A DNA stretch of 64,000 nt from the NCBI GenBank assembly GCA_051251725.1, contig JBPOFN010000003.1, positions 124,001 to 188,000 of the forward strand. The letters run 5' to 3'. The notes beneath the pieces are model-generated. The model had not been told where the DNA came from, searched no databases, and saw only the letters and a list, made by a program, of their open reading frames with translations. This DNA comes from JALZUE01 sp051251725. Its GTDB lineage: Bacteria > Pseudomonadota > Gammaproteobacteria > Enterobacterales > Alteromonadaceae. Shown here piece by piece: positions 30,201 through 38,140 of the stretch (position 1 is its first letter; every line of letters starts with the position of its first letter). Made by a program: the position numbers and the translations under genes.

Positions 30201-30392
30201 GAAATTAGGTTAGGTTCTAATTATTTATCGAATAATCCGCTAATCGCTCATTTTGGTCTTGGCGAAAGTACACTGATTGACCGTTTGGAAGTGAGCTGGC
30301 CTAATGGTAGCACTAGCGTTTTATATAATCTTAATGCAGATAATGCAATACAGATAAAACAGCAAGTAGTCCAGGATTCAAGCCATTATTAG
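27255..30392 (+). CDS. Di-haem cytochrome c peroxidase/MauG-like domain fused to FG-GAP repeats and ASPIC/UnbV domain
   Basis: This 1045-residue exported protein has a hydrophobic signal (VITFILLFLCFNSNA) that follows a second possible start at 27294; either ATG could be used, and neither has a good ribosome site. Residues of about 45-490 form a di-haem peroxidase/MauG-type domain with two haem sites, CASCH (99-103) and CNQCH (from 328). After a linker, residues of about 520-930 hold FG-GAP/VCBS-type repeats with many Asp-rich calcium-binding loops (DFNKDGWLD, DYDADGDKD, DYDGDGDLD, DYDKDGDID). The last 100 residues resemble the ASPIC/UnbV domain (HFGLGE, then LEVSWPNG). It lies directly after the susCD terminator. 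It may oxidise a sugar or protein at the surface, or serve in attachment; its role in fructan use is unknown. Confidence 0.82.
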   Translation: MNNKTQKLSHQYTMVNKVITFILLFLCFNSNANNNLSESAVKHDEQQLDNLLIKRITELGLAGELQALPNGNDATGPMFELGKQLFFSKSLSMNNDVACASCHHPLLGGGDGLSLSVGVDAVNENIIGPGRAHNGDRVIDPLADGGPNVPRNASSIFNLHLLKRAAFWDGRIEVINEKLHYAHGASLITPDSVMNLPDQSVGEDFIQAQARFPLSSIHEMFGHGPNKLASNKNKRALVVKQLIGSDLSKPSIWLSLFQKAFNAPTGTTAQLITLDNMTKALAHYQKSLVLVNNPWFEYVKGNKTTLSTSAKKGALLFYTSPQEGGYQCNQCHEGTSFSDESFYNLATPQIGRGKDGLGNDHGRLIHTSNIQDKYKFRTPLLLNVQVTGPWSHAGAFSNLQQMIKHHVDPQKSLENYDFSLSNLFQFNQYSANQHRSKALSYEALQAISESHQIKPEFQLNNINDDAAFLEAFLFSLTDPCILNSECLKKWFLTKGDIGPDGNGLQAEFASFSEQPETYRPAAFVTEKTELLPGKRSATTWFTDVTASSGLDYQLDKPSFSDEYHLMGGGVAVDDFNKDGWLDLFISHSMQPGKLFTNTGKGTFEDVTTEVMGKLVDRQLGALFLDYDADGDKDLLLVEDNINQDYFKLYSQLPSGVMRPVVSKAGIRFKRFTHSLSAGDYDGDGDLDIFASHWGDVVTPVRQGYLWNNSGRGMFDDVSHLLPQTRVSPLYPTLDVNFVPIFSDIDNDNDLDLLIAADYETTQVLRNDGGSYVDNTSSVISDENGMGSAIGDYDNDGDFDWFVSSIWNPIEQKAYKGGTTGNRLYNNDGTGQFNDVTDIAGVRKGYWGWGACFADFNNDGWLDIFHTNGMRTGRLAENSAVGQFYQDPSRLFINNQDGTFTEVSKSWGITHTAQGRGISCLDYDKDGDIDILIANNGASPTLYRNNNLTKKHYLAVSLIGDEQNPDAVGAKVTVTVGENKQLREIRLGSNYLSNNPLIAHFGLGESTLIDRLEVSWPNGSTSVLYNLNADNAIQIKQQVVQDSSHY

Positions 30393-30985
30393 AAATAATA
30401 GTATCGAAATACATTGAATCTAAGTTGCCTTTAAATGATATAAGCTAACTTTTTATGTGCAAGGCTATAGAGTAGAACATCATCATCCTAGAGGCGTTAG
30501 CTATAAGCTTTCCTAAATTCAGCTAACGTCATCAACAAAATCGTGATATCAATTAAGGTATCTTTATTAATCGGTCACTTTGACGTAGCTATTGCTAAAT
30601 TTAATCTTTTGAGTTCAATTTTGGTGATCGCCCATCAGTTAGTTAATTGTCAATTTTCTTTAATAAGCCGCAGGTGTCGCGTTGAAATTATTGCTTAAAT
30701 AGACAACAGTGATTGCTAACTAATCGAAGATTAATCTTTTTATCTAGTAAAAGTAGCGAATTGACAGAGTTGTATTTGGCTAGCTAATTACCCATGGCAC
30801 ATGAAGAACTGCCGTAAATTTAGCTGGTTAGAGTGAATATTTATGGGCTAAAAAGATGAAACTAGAAGATGATGATCTGTTAGTTTTTGCCATTTAAATA
30901 TTTACGTATACACATTAAAAAACAAAAGACAACGTTGTTTAAATGATGTAGTATGTAAAAATAATAAGTTTTTGGGAGCACTATT
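30393..30985. other. Intergenic region before the sugar porter operon
   Basis: About 590 AT-rich bases without a credible gene. It contains the operator at 30928 and a degenerate half-site (GACAACAGTGAT) at 30702. Confidence 0.5.
30928..30939. promoter_or_regulatory. LacI-type operator 6
   Basis: GACAACGTTGTT 47 bases before the start of the sugar porter gene; it should control the porter-levanase-symporter operon. Confidence 0.75.
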
Positions 30986-32305
30986 TTGAATAAAGTTACA
31001 TTTTGGGCGGTTACTGTCGCCGTCGCCGGATTTTTATTTGGCTTTGATACTGCTGTTATTTCTGGGGCTGATCAGCCTATTCAAGAATTATGGCAAACAA
31101 GTCCTTTATTTCATGGTTTGTTTGTTATGTCTTCAGCATTATGGGGCACTGTCATTGGCGCATTATCGGGCAGTTATCCATGTGATAAATTCGGTCGTAA
31201 AAAAACCTTGGTCATCATTGGCATCCTATATTTATTATCAGCTATTGGTTCCGCGTTAGCGACAGACCCATATACTTTTGCCATTTTACGATTCATTGGC
31301 GGTATAGGTGTTGGGATATCTTCTATTGCTGTACCTGCTTATATTTCAGAAATTGCACCGGCTAAAATTCGTGGTCGTTTAGTTTCTATTTATCAGTTCC
31401 AAATCGTTTTTGGAATTTTAATCGCATTTTTATCTAACTATTTAATTTCTGGTATCTCAGACTTTGATTGGCGGCTAATGTTAGGTATAGAAGCTGTTCC
31501 AGCATTCATCTATTTAATGATGATTTCACGAGCGCCTGAGAGTCCTCGTTGGTTAATTCTTCATGATAATAATGCTGAAAAAGCTAGAAATATTATGGTT
31601 TCACTTGGCGAACCGGAAGCGGATACATTAGTCAAAGAAATTCAGCAAGATTCCAGTGGTCATCAAAAGGATCCGCTATTTTCTAAAGCCTATAGTTTTC
31701 CTATTTTATTGGCCTTTTTATTGGCTATGTTTAATCAGTTATCAGGCATTAACTTTATTATTTATTATGCGCCTCGCGTTTTTGAACTGGCAGGCTTAGA
31801 CAGTAGTTCTTCATTACTTTCTACCGCGGGTGTGGGATTGATTAATTTATTTTTTACCATGTTGGGTGTGTATTTAATCGATAAGGCGGGTCGTAAAAGT
31901 TTATTGCTGATAGGTTCTATTGGTTACATTATCTCTTTAAGCGTTGTTGCTTGGGCATTTGCTTCAAACACTGGTGGTATGACTGTAGTATTTTTTGTGT
32001 TTGCTTTTATAGCTGCTCATGCGATCGGCCAAGGTGCTGTTATTTGGGTGTTTATTGCTGAAATATTTCCTAATAGTGTCCGTACCAAAGGGCAATCGTT
32101 TGGCTCTGGAACACATTGGGTTTTTGCCGCCATTATTACTTTAGTAATGCCTTATTTCTTGAGTCATTATCAACCGAGTCATATTTTCATATTTTTTGCT
32201 GTGATGATGTTTTTACAACTTCTATTTGTGATCAAATTAATGCCCGAAACTAAGGGGCGATCGTTAGAAGATATATCTTCTATTTTAAATAAAAAAGGAA
32301 ACTAA
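30986..32305 (+). CDS. MFS sugar porter (SP family, XylE-like)
   Basis: This 439-residue inner-membrane transporter of the major facilitator sugar-porter family has about 12 membrane spans. Signatures seen: GFLFGFDTAVISGA in helix 1, DKFGRKK after helix 2, PESPRWL in the middle loop, QLSGINFIIYYAPRVF in helix 7, and PETKGRSLEDI at the end. It starts with TTG at 30986, preceded by GGGAG at 30974-30978. It is the first gene of an operon and its stop is one base from the GH32 gene. It probably brings fructose or another monosaccharide released by the hydrolases into the cell by proton symport. Confidence 0.9.
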   Translation: MNKVTFWAVTVAVAGFLFGFDTAVISGADQPIQELWQTSPLFHGLFVMSSALWGTVIGALSGSYPCDKFGRKKTLVIIGILYLLSAIGSALATDPYTFAILRFIGGIGVGISSIAVPAYISEIAPAKIRGRLVSIYQFQIVFGILIAFLSNYLISGISDFDWRLMLGIEAVPAFIYLMMISRAPESPRWLILHDNNAEKARNIMVSLGEPEADTLVKEIQQDSSGHQKDPLFSKAYSFPILLAFLLAMFNQLSGINFIIYYAPRVFELAGLDSSSSLLSTAGVGLINLFFTMLGVYLIDKAGRKSLLLIGSIGYIISLSVVAWAFASNTGGMTVVFFVFAFIAAHAIGQGAVIWVFIAEIFPNSVRTKGQSFGSGTHWVFAAIITLVMPYFLSHYQPSHIFIFFAVMMFLQLLFVIKLMPETKGRSLEDISSILNKKGN

Positions 32306-32306
32306 A

Positions 32307-33914
32307 ATGCGAGCTATTGCGTTCTTAATTATAACATTTTTATGTGGGTGTGAAATGCTTGAAAAAAACCCAATCAATGACGAATTAATAGCTGACTCTT
32401 CAGCATATTATTCTGAAAAATATCGTCCTCAATTTCATTTTAGTCCTGAAAGTAACTGGATGAATGATCCAAACGGCATGGTGTATTACCAAGGTGAATA
32501 TCATTTATTCTATCAATATCATCCTGAAAGTACTGTGTGGGGACCTATGCATTGGGGCCATGCTATTAGTAAAGATTTAATACATTGGGAGCAGTTTCCA
32601 ATAGCTTTATACCCTGATGAGCATGGAACTATCTTTTCAGGTAGTGCGGTAGTTGACTGGAACAATACATCGGGGTTTGGCACTAAAGATAACCCACCAC
32701 TAGTGGCTGTTTATACCTACCACAATTCCGAAAAGGAACAGCTGGGTAGAAATGATTATCAAACTCAAGGGATAGCTTATAGTTTGGATAAGGGGCGAAC
32801 ATGGATCAAATATTCCAAAAATCCAGTAATGGCAAACCCCGGAATCAAAGATTTTAGAGATCCTAAAGTTTCTTGGCATCAAGAAAGTCAAAAATGGGTC
32901 ATGGTATTAGCACAAGACGATCATATTGGAATTTATTCATCACCAAACTTAATTGATTGGCAATTGGAGAGTAATTTTGGGAAAACTTTGGGCGTTCATG
33001 CAGGTGTTTGGGAGTGTCCAGATTTGATTAAAATGCCTATTGAAGGCACTGATGAATTTAAATACGCATTGTTAGTAAGTATAAACCCAGGTGGTCCGAA
33101 TGGTGGTTCAGCGACGCAATATTTTATTGGTGACTTTGACGGTAAAACTTTTACTTTAACAAGTGATTTTGAAGACGATGTTAAGCCTGTTATCGTAAAT
33201 AATGAGATTACAGAAAGTGGTGTGTGGCTTGATTATGGTACAGATAATTATGCGGGAGTCACTTTCTCTGATGTTCCGGAAGAAGATGGTCGTCGTTTAT
33301 TTATTGGCTGGATGAGCAATTGGCTATACGCGAATCAAGTTCCTACAGAAAAGTGGCGTAGTGCCATGACAATTCCACGTGCGTTGTCTATAGTCAAAAC
33401 TAACGTCGGATTAAGAGTTGCATCTACACCCGTTGAAGAGTTAAGTAAAATTGTTAAGCAAAAAGAGACTTATCAACAACTTTCAGGTGAAAGTAAATAT
33501 AACTTGGTAAACGCAAATAAAAATGCCAAGTTGCATCATCTTGAGTTTGATGTAAGCCCATTAAATTCCAATTCTATTAATTTGATATTTAATAATGAAT
33601 TAGGTGAAAAAACGTCAATAAATTTAGATGTCACTTCTGGCGTTATTATATTCGATAGGTCACTCTCGGGAGATATTTCTTTTGATAGTAAATTTGCTAA
33701 TATTCAAAAAGCAATCACGACACCAAAACTATCAAAATACCGATTTAATATTTATGTTGATACATCATCATTTGAGATATTTGTTAATGATGGTGAAACC
33801 GTTATTACTTCGATAGTTTTTCCGACTAAGCCATATTCATCGGTAAATATTGAAGCTGACAGTGAAATAACCCTAGAAAATATTATGATAAGTGAACTTA
33901 AATCTATTTGGTAA
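32307..33914 (+). CDS. GH32 levanase/inulinase-type lipoprotein
   Basis: This 535-residue lipoprotein (lipobox LCGC, Cys15) is a complete GH32 enzyme. The catalytic set is intact: WMNDPNG with nucleophile D54, FRDP with D185, and ECPD with acid/base E236. FSGSAV and GWMSNW are also present. The five-bladed propeller ends near residue 375 and the usual GH32 beta-sandwich follows. It should hydrolyse beta-fructosidic bonds in levan, inulin or sucrose, releasing fructose in the periplasm. It follows the porter gene after one base, with AAAGGA as ribosome site. This is the canonical fructanase of the locus, in contrast to the altered enzyme at 18785. Confidence 0.93.
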   Translation: MRAIAFLIITFLCGCEMLEKNPINDELIADSSAYYSEKYRPQFHFSPESNWMNDPNGMVYYQGEYHLFYQYHPESTVWGPMHWGHAISKDLIHWEQFPIALYPDEHGTIFSGSAVVDWNNTSGFGTKDNPPLVAVYTYHNSEKEQLGRNDYQTQGIAYSLDKGRTWIKYSKNPVMANPGIKDFRDPKVSWHQESQKWVMVLAQDDHIGIYSSPNLIDWQLESNFGKTLGVHAGVWECPDLIKMPIEGTDEFKYALLVSINPGGPNGGSATQYFIGDFDGKTFTLTSDFEDDVKPVIVNNEITESGVWLDYGTDNYAGVTFSDVPEEDGRRLFIGWMSNWLYANQVPTEKWRSAMTIPRALSIVKTNVGLRVASTPVEELSKIVKQKETYQQLSGESKYNLVNANKNAKLHHLEFDVSPLNSNSINLIFNNELGEKTSINLDVTSGVIIFDRSLSGDISFDSKFANIQKAITTPKLSKYRFNIYVDTSSFEIFVNDGETVITSIVFPTKPYSSVNIEADSEITLENIMISELKSIW

Positions 33915-33955
33915 TGATAGAGTTTATTAATTAGGGTTCCCCAAGGTGGATTTTA

Positions 33956-35200
33956 ATGAAAACAGATAAGTTGTGTTATTGGTTAATGAGCGCTGCTTTT
34001 TTTAGCTTTTTTTTAACGTGGTCATTCTCGTTTTCATTATTTTCAATTTGGTTAGACCAAGTTGTTGGCTTAACAGGGGAAAAAATTGGGGTTGTGTTTG
34101 GTGTTAATGCCTTAGTAGCACTATTTGTGATGTTATTTTATGGCTTTATGCAAGATAAGCTAGGTTTAAAAAAACATTTACTTTATGTTATTGGGGTCGC
34201 TTTAATATGTATGGGCCCCTTTTTTATTTATGTGTATGGACCGTTATTAAATAACTACTTTTATTCTGTAACTATATTAGGAGCATTTATTTTCGCCATT
34301 GCATTTGGCGCAGGTATTGGTGTACTTGAAACCTATGTTGAACGAGCGGGTAGAACCGTCGGCTTCGAATTTGGTAAGGCCCGTATGTGGGGATCGTTAG
34401 GCTGGGCTTTGGCTACCTTATTTGCAGGAGCCATGTTGAATTTAAATCCGGAATATAATTTTTGGTTGAGTTCAGTATGCGGTTTTGTGTTTTTTACCAT
34501 TATTTGTTTCGTACAAATATCCACAAAAAATAATGGCAAAGCATTTAGTGAACAAAGAAGTTCTCCTCCAAATCTCAAAGAGATTATCACGTTATTTCTA
34601 CAGCCAATTTTTTGGAAATTAGTGTTTTTTGTGATGGGAGTTTCGTGTATTTATATGGTCTACGACCAACAATTTCCCATCTATTTTTCTTCGTTATTTT
34701 CGACTAAAGCAGAAGGTAACCTTGTTTACGGATATTTAAATTCGTTTCAGGTATTTCTTGAAGCTGGAGGAATGTTTCTAGCACCATTTTTAGTGAATAA
34801 AATTGGCGCTAAAAATGGTCTTATTTTAAGTGGAATATTTATGGCCTCCCGGATGATTGGTTCTGGCTATGCGGAAGGATATATTTTTATTTCGTTGATG
34901 AAATTATTACACGCTATTGAACTTCCAATATTAATCGTTGCATTATTTAAGTATATTGCTGCCAACTTTGATCAGCGATTATCATCGACTATCTACCTAG
35001 TAGGTTTTTTAGTTTTTACGCAGTTAGGTGCTTCATTGCTATCAGGAAGCGTGGGCATACTATATGATACTATCGGTTTTTCAGCTTCTTATAAGCTATT
35101 AGGTAGTATCGTCATTATTTGTACATTTGTATCTTATTTTTTATTATCTAATACCCAAAAAGCTTTAGCATGTAATTCCGATAAGCCATCATTGGAATAA
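33956..35200 (+). CDS. cscB: Sucrose/oligosaccharide:H+ symporter (CscB/LacY family)
   Basis: This 414-residue, 12-span permease belongs to the oligosaccharide:H+ symporter group. It resembles E. coli sucrose permease CscB in detail: FFLTWSFSFSLFSIWL, LFVMLFYGFMQDKLGLKKHL, GPFFIYVYGPLL and FEFGKARMWGSLGWA all have close counterparts in CscB. It should import sucrose or short fructo-oligosaccharides intact, while the SP porter handles monosaccharides. It is the third gene of the operon starting at 30986 and converges with the LacI gene. Confidence 0.87.
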   Translation: MKTDKLCYWLMSAAFFSFFLTWSFSFSLFSIWLDQVVGLTGEKIGVVFGVNALVALFVMLFYGFMQDKLGLKKHLLYVIGVALICMGPFFIYVYGPLLNNYFYSVTILGAFIFAIAFGAGIGVLETYVERAGRTVGFEFGKARMWGSLGWALATLFAGAMLNLNPEYNFWLSSVCGFVFFTIICFVQISTKNNGKAFSEQRSSPPNLKEIITLFLQPIFWKLVFFVMGVSCIYMVYDQQFPIYFSSLFSTKAEGNLVYGYLNSFQVFLEAGGMFLAPFLVNKIGAKNGLILSGIFMASRMIGSGYAEGYIFISLMKLLHAIELPILIVALFKYIAANFDQRLSSTIYLVGFLVFTQLGASLLSGSVGILYDTIGFSASYKLLGSIVIICTFVSYFLLSNTQKALACNSDKPSLE

Positions 35201-35223
35201 TCATTATTGATAGCACTTTATTA

Positions 35224-36216
35224 TTAAAATGATTCCCGCTCTATCAATTTGAATTGTTCTTTATGTTTGATGATGTCATTTCGTCCGGCAAGTAAGTAAT
35301 TCATTGCCCATTGCCCCATTTTATAGTGAGGTAATGCCATTGTTGTTAACATGGGTTGGAGTAGCTCAGGAGTATTTTCCCAATTATCAAAACTTCCAAT
35401 ACCAATATCTTTTTTGACTTTATAGCCCATTGCTTGCATTACAAAATAAACCTCAACCGCCATAAAATCTTGCCCGCATAGAATAGCATCAGGGTTAAAC
35501 GTATTAATGACTCGTCTAGTTGCTTCACGAGCAATTGATTTTTCCCCATCTTTATCTTCGATAATCACTGATTCAATATATAAATCTTCCATAGGTAAAT
35601 TATGTTGCTTAAAAGCATTAATAACCCCTTGTTTTCGTCCTTTAGCTGCCTCAATATTTTCATTCAAGTTTAAAAACGCGATTCGTTTGTAGCCTTTGCC
35701 TATTAATGAATTGGTTATTGTTTCAGCTGCTTGTACTTCATCAGGTATAACACAAGCTAGATTTTCTTTTATTGTGCTGCTGTTTACTAAAACCGCGGGA
35801 ATTTTTAATAACTCATCAGGAATATCAAGCACTCTATGATACATAGCTGCGTAAATAATGCCTTCTACTCGATACTCAAATAGGTGTTCAATAGCTTGTT
35901 CAGCACTAAAACGCTTTTTATTAACATTTAATACGATTAATTCTTTGTTTTGTTCCCATGCTATATCTTGAGCACCCCTGATGATATCGAAAGTGAAAGG
36001 TGTTTCTAAAAGTTCGTCAGCGATCAAACCAAAAACGCCTGAATGTTTTCTTCTAGTCATGCTTGCCGCTCTATTTGGTCGGTAGCCTAACTCTTCAATA
36101 GCCTTAAGTACTTTTTCTTGATTGATTTTTTTAACAGTAGGATCTTTATTCACGACCCTTGATACTGTTTTAAATGACACGCCCGCATGTGCAGCGACTT
36201 GCTTTATGGTTACCAC
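35224..36216 (-). CDS. LacI-family repressor of the fructan/sucrose locus
   Basis: This 330-residue regulator starts with GTG at 36216, with AAGGA eight bases before it. The N-terminal helix-turn-helix is typical (MVTIKQVAAHAGVSFKTVSR, then ELGYRPNRAAS as hinge). The rest is a periplasmic-binding-protein fold (VFGLIADELLETPF; ILCGQDFMAVEVYF; GIGSFDNWENTPELLQP). It faces the fructokinase gene across a 278-base gap containing one perfect operator (36366). The same palindrome lies before each operon of the locus, so this protein is the probable local repressor and is probably self-regulated. The inducer should be fructose, sucrose or a phosphorylated derivative. Confidence 0.92.
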   Translation of the reverse strand: MVTIKQVAAHAGVSFKTVSRVVNKDPTVKKINQEKVLKAIEELGYRPNRAASMTRRKHSGVFGLIADELLETPFTFDIIRGAQDIAWEQNKELIVLNVNKKRFSAEQAIEHLFEYRVEGIIYAAMYHRVLDIPDELLKIPAVLVNSSTIKENLACVIPDEVQAAETITNSLIGKGYKRIAFLNLNENIEAAKGRKQGVINAFKQHNLPMEDLYIESVIIEDKDGEKSIAREATRRVINTFNPDAILCGQDFMAVEVYFVMQAMGYKVKKDIGIGSFDNWENTPELLQPMLTTMALPHYKMGQWAMNYLLAGRNDIIKHKEQFKLIERESF

Positions 36217-36365
36217 TTTCTTTTCCTTGTTAGCTGTTAAACTGGCTCAGATTTACGTCAGGATATTCATCTTAATTTAAAGGACATATAGTGTGCCACG
36301 TGAGATTACAATTATATAGAAAACTCTTGCACTATTTAAATCAATATAGTTTAATAACCACAGAA

Positions 36366-36377
36366 GACAACGTTGTT
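36366..36377. promoter_or_regulatory. LacI-type operator 7
   Basis: GACAACGTTGTT in the divergent promoter region of lacI-type regulator and fructokinase, 118 bases before the kinase start. Confidence 0.75.
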
Positions 36378-36494
36378 TATTTGTGATTTAACTATAATAC
36401 AATAAATTTTTAGGTCTTTTATCGCTATCGATTAATGCTATTAGCGGTATTAATCAGAAGTTTTAAAACGTAAATATATTATATAGAGAATATT

Positions 36495-37454
36495 ATGAAG
36501 GTTATCTGCATCGGTGAAATACTAATAGATTTTGTATGTACTCAAGTTAATGTTGGCTTAAAATCAGGCGTTGATTTTGTTAAAAAGGCTGGAGGAGCAC
36601 CGGCTAATGTTGCTGCATGTATTGGACACCTAGGCGGTAATGTAGAATTTGTTGGTTCCGTTGGTAATGATCCGTTTGGCAATTTTTTATTAGAAGGTTT
36701 GCAAAAATATCATGTTAATACTAACTATACGCAAGTACTTTCATTACCCACAACTTTAGCCTTTGTCTCTTTAGCAGATGAAGGGGAGAGGGAGTTCATT
36801 TTTAATCGTGGTGCCGATGAAAAATTAACCTTAACGGATAGCAGTATAGACACGTTATTAAATGACTCCATATTACACCTTGGATCAGCGACGGCTTTGC
36901 TTGGCGATAATTTACTTGATAGTTATTTTAAAATAGCTAAGCAAGCATACACGAATGGTAATCTTATTGTTTTTGATCCGAATTATCGTATTGATTTGTG
37001 GAAAAAAAATTTAGAACAGTTCAAAGAACGCTGTGAAGTGTTTTTAGGGTTAGCTGATGTTGTTAAAGTAAGCGAAGAGGAATTAGAGCTATTAACCGGT
37101 ATTGGTGAACAAAAAGAAGCGTGTAATGCTTTGCACAAAAAAGGTGTTAATTTGATATTTGTTACGCTAGGCAAACACGGTTGTTTAGTCTCACAAAATG
37201 GCGAGCAATATATTGTACCAGCATATGACATAGTAGCAGTGGACACTACAGGAGCAGGTGATTCTTTTATTGGCGCTATTTTATATCAAATGGCGAATAA
37301 TCCAGGTAGTGATAATTTATATGAAGATAGTATGCGTGAATTTGTTTCATTTGCGCAGAAGGTGGGTGCTAAAGTATGTTCAAAAGTTGGAGCGATGACC
37401 GCTTTACCTAGTTTGGAGGAAGTTTATACTACCCCGTTTATTGTAAAAAAATAA
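36495..37454 (+). CDS. Fructokinase (PfkB/ribokinase family)
   Basis: This 319-residue cytoplasmic sugar kinase has both PfkB signatures: GGAPANVAACIGHLGG near residue 33, and DTTGAGDSFIGAIL near 250 with catalytic base D256. Length and motifs match bacterial fructokinases (ScrK/CscK type), which make fructose 6-phosphate. In this locus it is the entry step into glycolysis for fructose from the GH32 enzymes and the porters. It is divergent from the LacI gene and has one operator in its promoter. Confidence 0.92.
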   Translation: MKVICIGEILIDFVCTQVNVGLKSGVDFVKKAGGAPANVAACIGHLGGNVEFVGSVGNDPFGNFLLEGLQKYHVNTNYTQVLSLPTTLAFVSLADEGEREFIFNRGADEKLTLTDSSIDTLLNDSILHLGSATALLGDNLLDSYFKIAKQAYTNGNLIVFDPNYRIDLWKKNLEQFKERCEVFLGLADVVKVSEEELELLTGIGEQKEACNALHKKGVNLIFVTLGKHGCLVSQNGEQYIVPAYDIVAVDTTGAGDSFIGAILYQMANNPGSDNLYEDSMREFVSFAQKVGAKVCSKVGAMTALPSLEEVYTTPFIVKK

Positions 37455-37477
37455 GGAATAAGCAGATCAGGTAGTAT

Positions 37478-37660
37478 TGATTGTAGTAGCTCAGACTTGA
37501 CCGACCGTTTCCCATTTTTTAATGGTATCTTGTCAGCTTATATTTGAGTTAAATTCTTTTCAGCCCAAATCGATTTACCATCAATTAATGTTTCTAGCGG
37601 AGTTCGTCTGCATTACATTTTTCCTTGATGAGTTCGTTCATTGTTCTATGACATGGTTTA
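37478..37660 (-). mobile_element. IS481-family transposase 3' relic
   Basis: On the minus strand, ERTHQGKM, a stop, then RRTPLETLIDGKSIWAEKN and LTQI-stop can be read from about 37646 to 37545. This is the C-terminal end of IS481-type transposases. A terminus-like sequence (GCTCAGACTTGACC) lies outside it. Only the 3' end remains, with an internal stop. Confidence 0.7.
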
Positions 37661-37712
37661 ATTGATTCGACTACCTCAGTAAAGGAATAATAAACTTAAC
37701 AGGAAATCGACA

Positions 37713-37775
37713 ATGACAAAACGAAAAAATATTCCAAAGAATTTAAATTGGATGCAATTGCTCTAGCCATGGGGG
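37713..37775 (+). mobile_element. IS3-type OrfA 5' relic
   Basis: ATG at 37713 opens MTKRK, and after a one-base shift the sequence continues KYSKEFKLDAIALA. This is the start of an IS3-family OrfA helix-turn-helix protein. It breaks off at about 37770 and nothing of OrfB is seen. Confidence 0.65.
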
Positions 37776-38036
37776 GCGACATGGCCACAATATTCAGACT
37801 CATGGTCAGTTAATATTCGCAACATAGGTAGGACGTAATGCTCGAAATATAGCAGAACTCTATCATGAGAACGTATGCGGCTGTAATTGTTGTAGTGTTT
37901 GAGTCGTATAAAGCTTAGCGAAAGCCACTTTGCCTAGGTTTAAACGAATATTAACTGATAAATACGACCTACGCCTTTTCGGCATTCTCTGGTTTATATA
38001 AACTTATCCCACTGATAAACTTGAATTTCCGATAAA
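37776..38036. other. Junction sequence at right edge of island
   Basis: Non-coding, about 260 bases between the IS relics and the right direct repeat. No clear structure or recombinase site recognised. Confidence 0.3.
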
Positions 38037-38123
38037 GGGGCTGTAAAAATTATCGAGGAAATGAACCAATGAGCTGTAAAAACGGCGTAGATAAAGCAAA
38101 AATTAACTGGCCTGAGTCAGTGG
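38037..38123 (+). repeat. 87-bp direct repeat, right copy (displaced original end of helD)
   Basis: Matches 18228-18314 with one mismatch. It still reads in frame as the helicase C-terminus and ends VGN-stop ten bases before the ATG at 38141. This looks like the ancestral helicase end with its natural downstream neighbour. Confidence 0.92.
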
Positions 38124-38140
38124 GAAATTAGTGGGGTAAC

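Noticed and set aside
30702..30713. GACAACAGTGAT as an additional LacI operator
   Set aside because: Only the left half matches; the right half is lost, so it is at best a relic or weak site.
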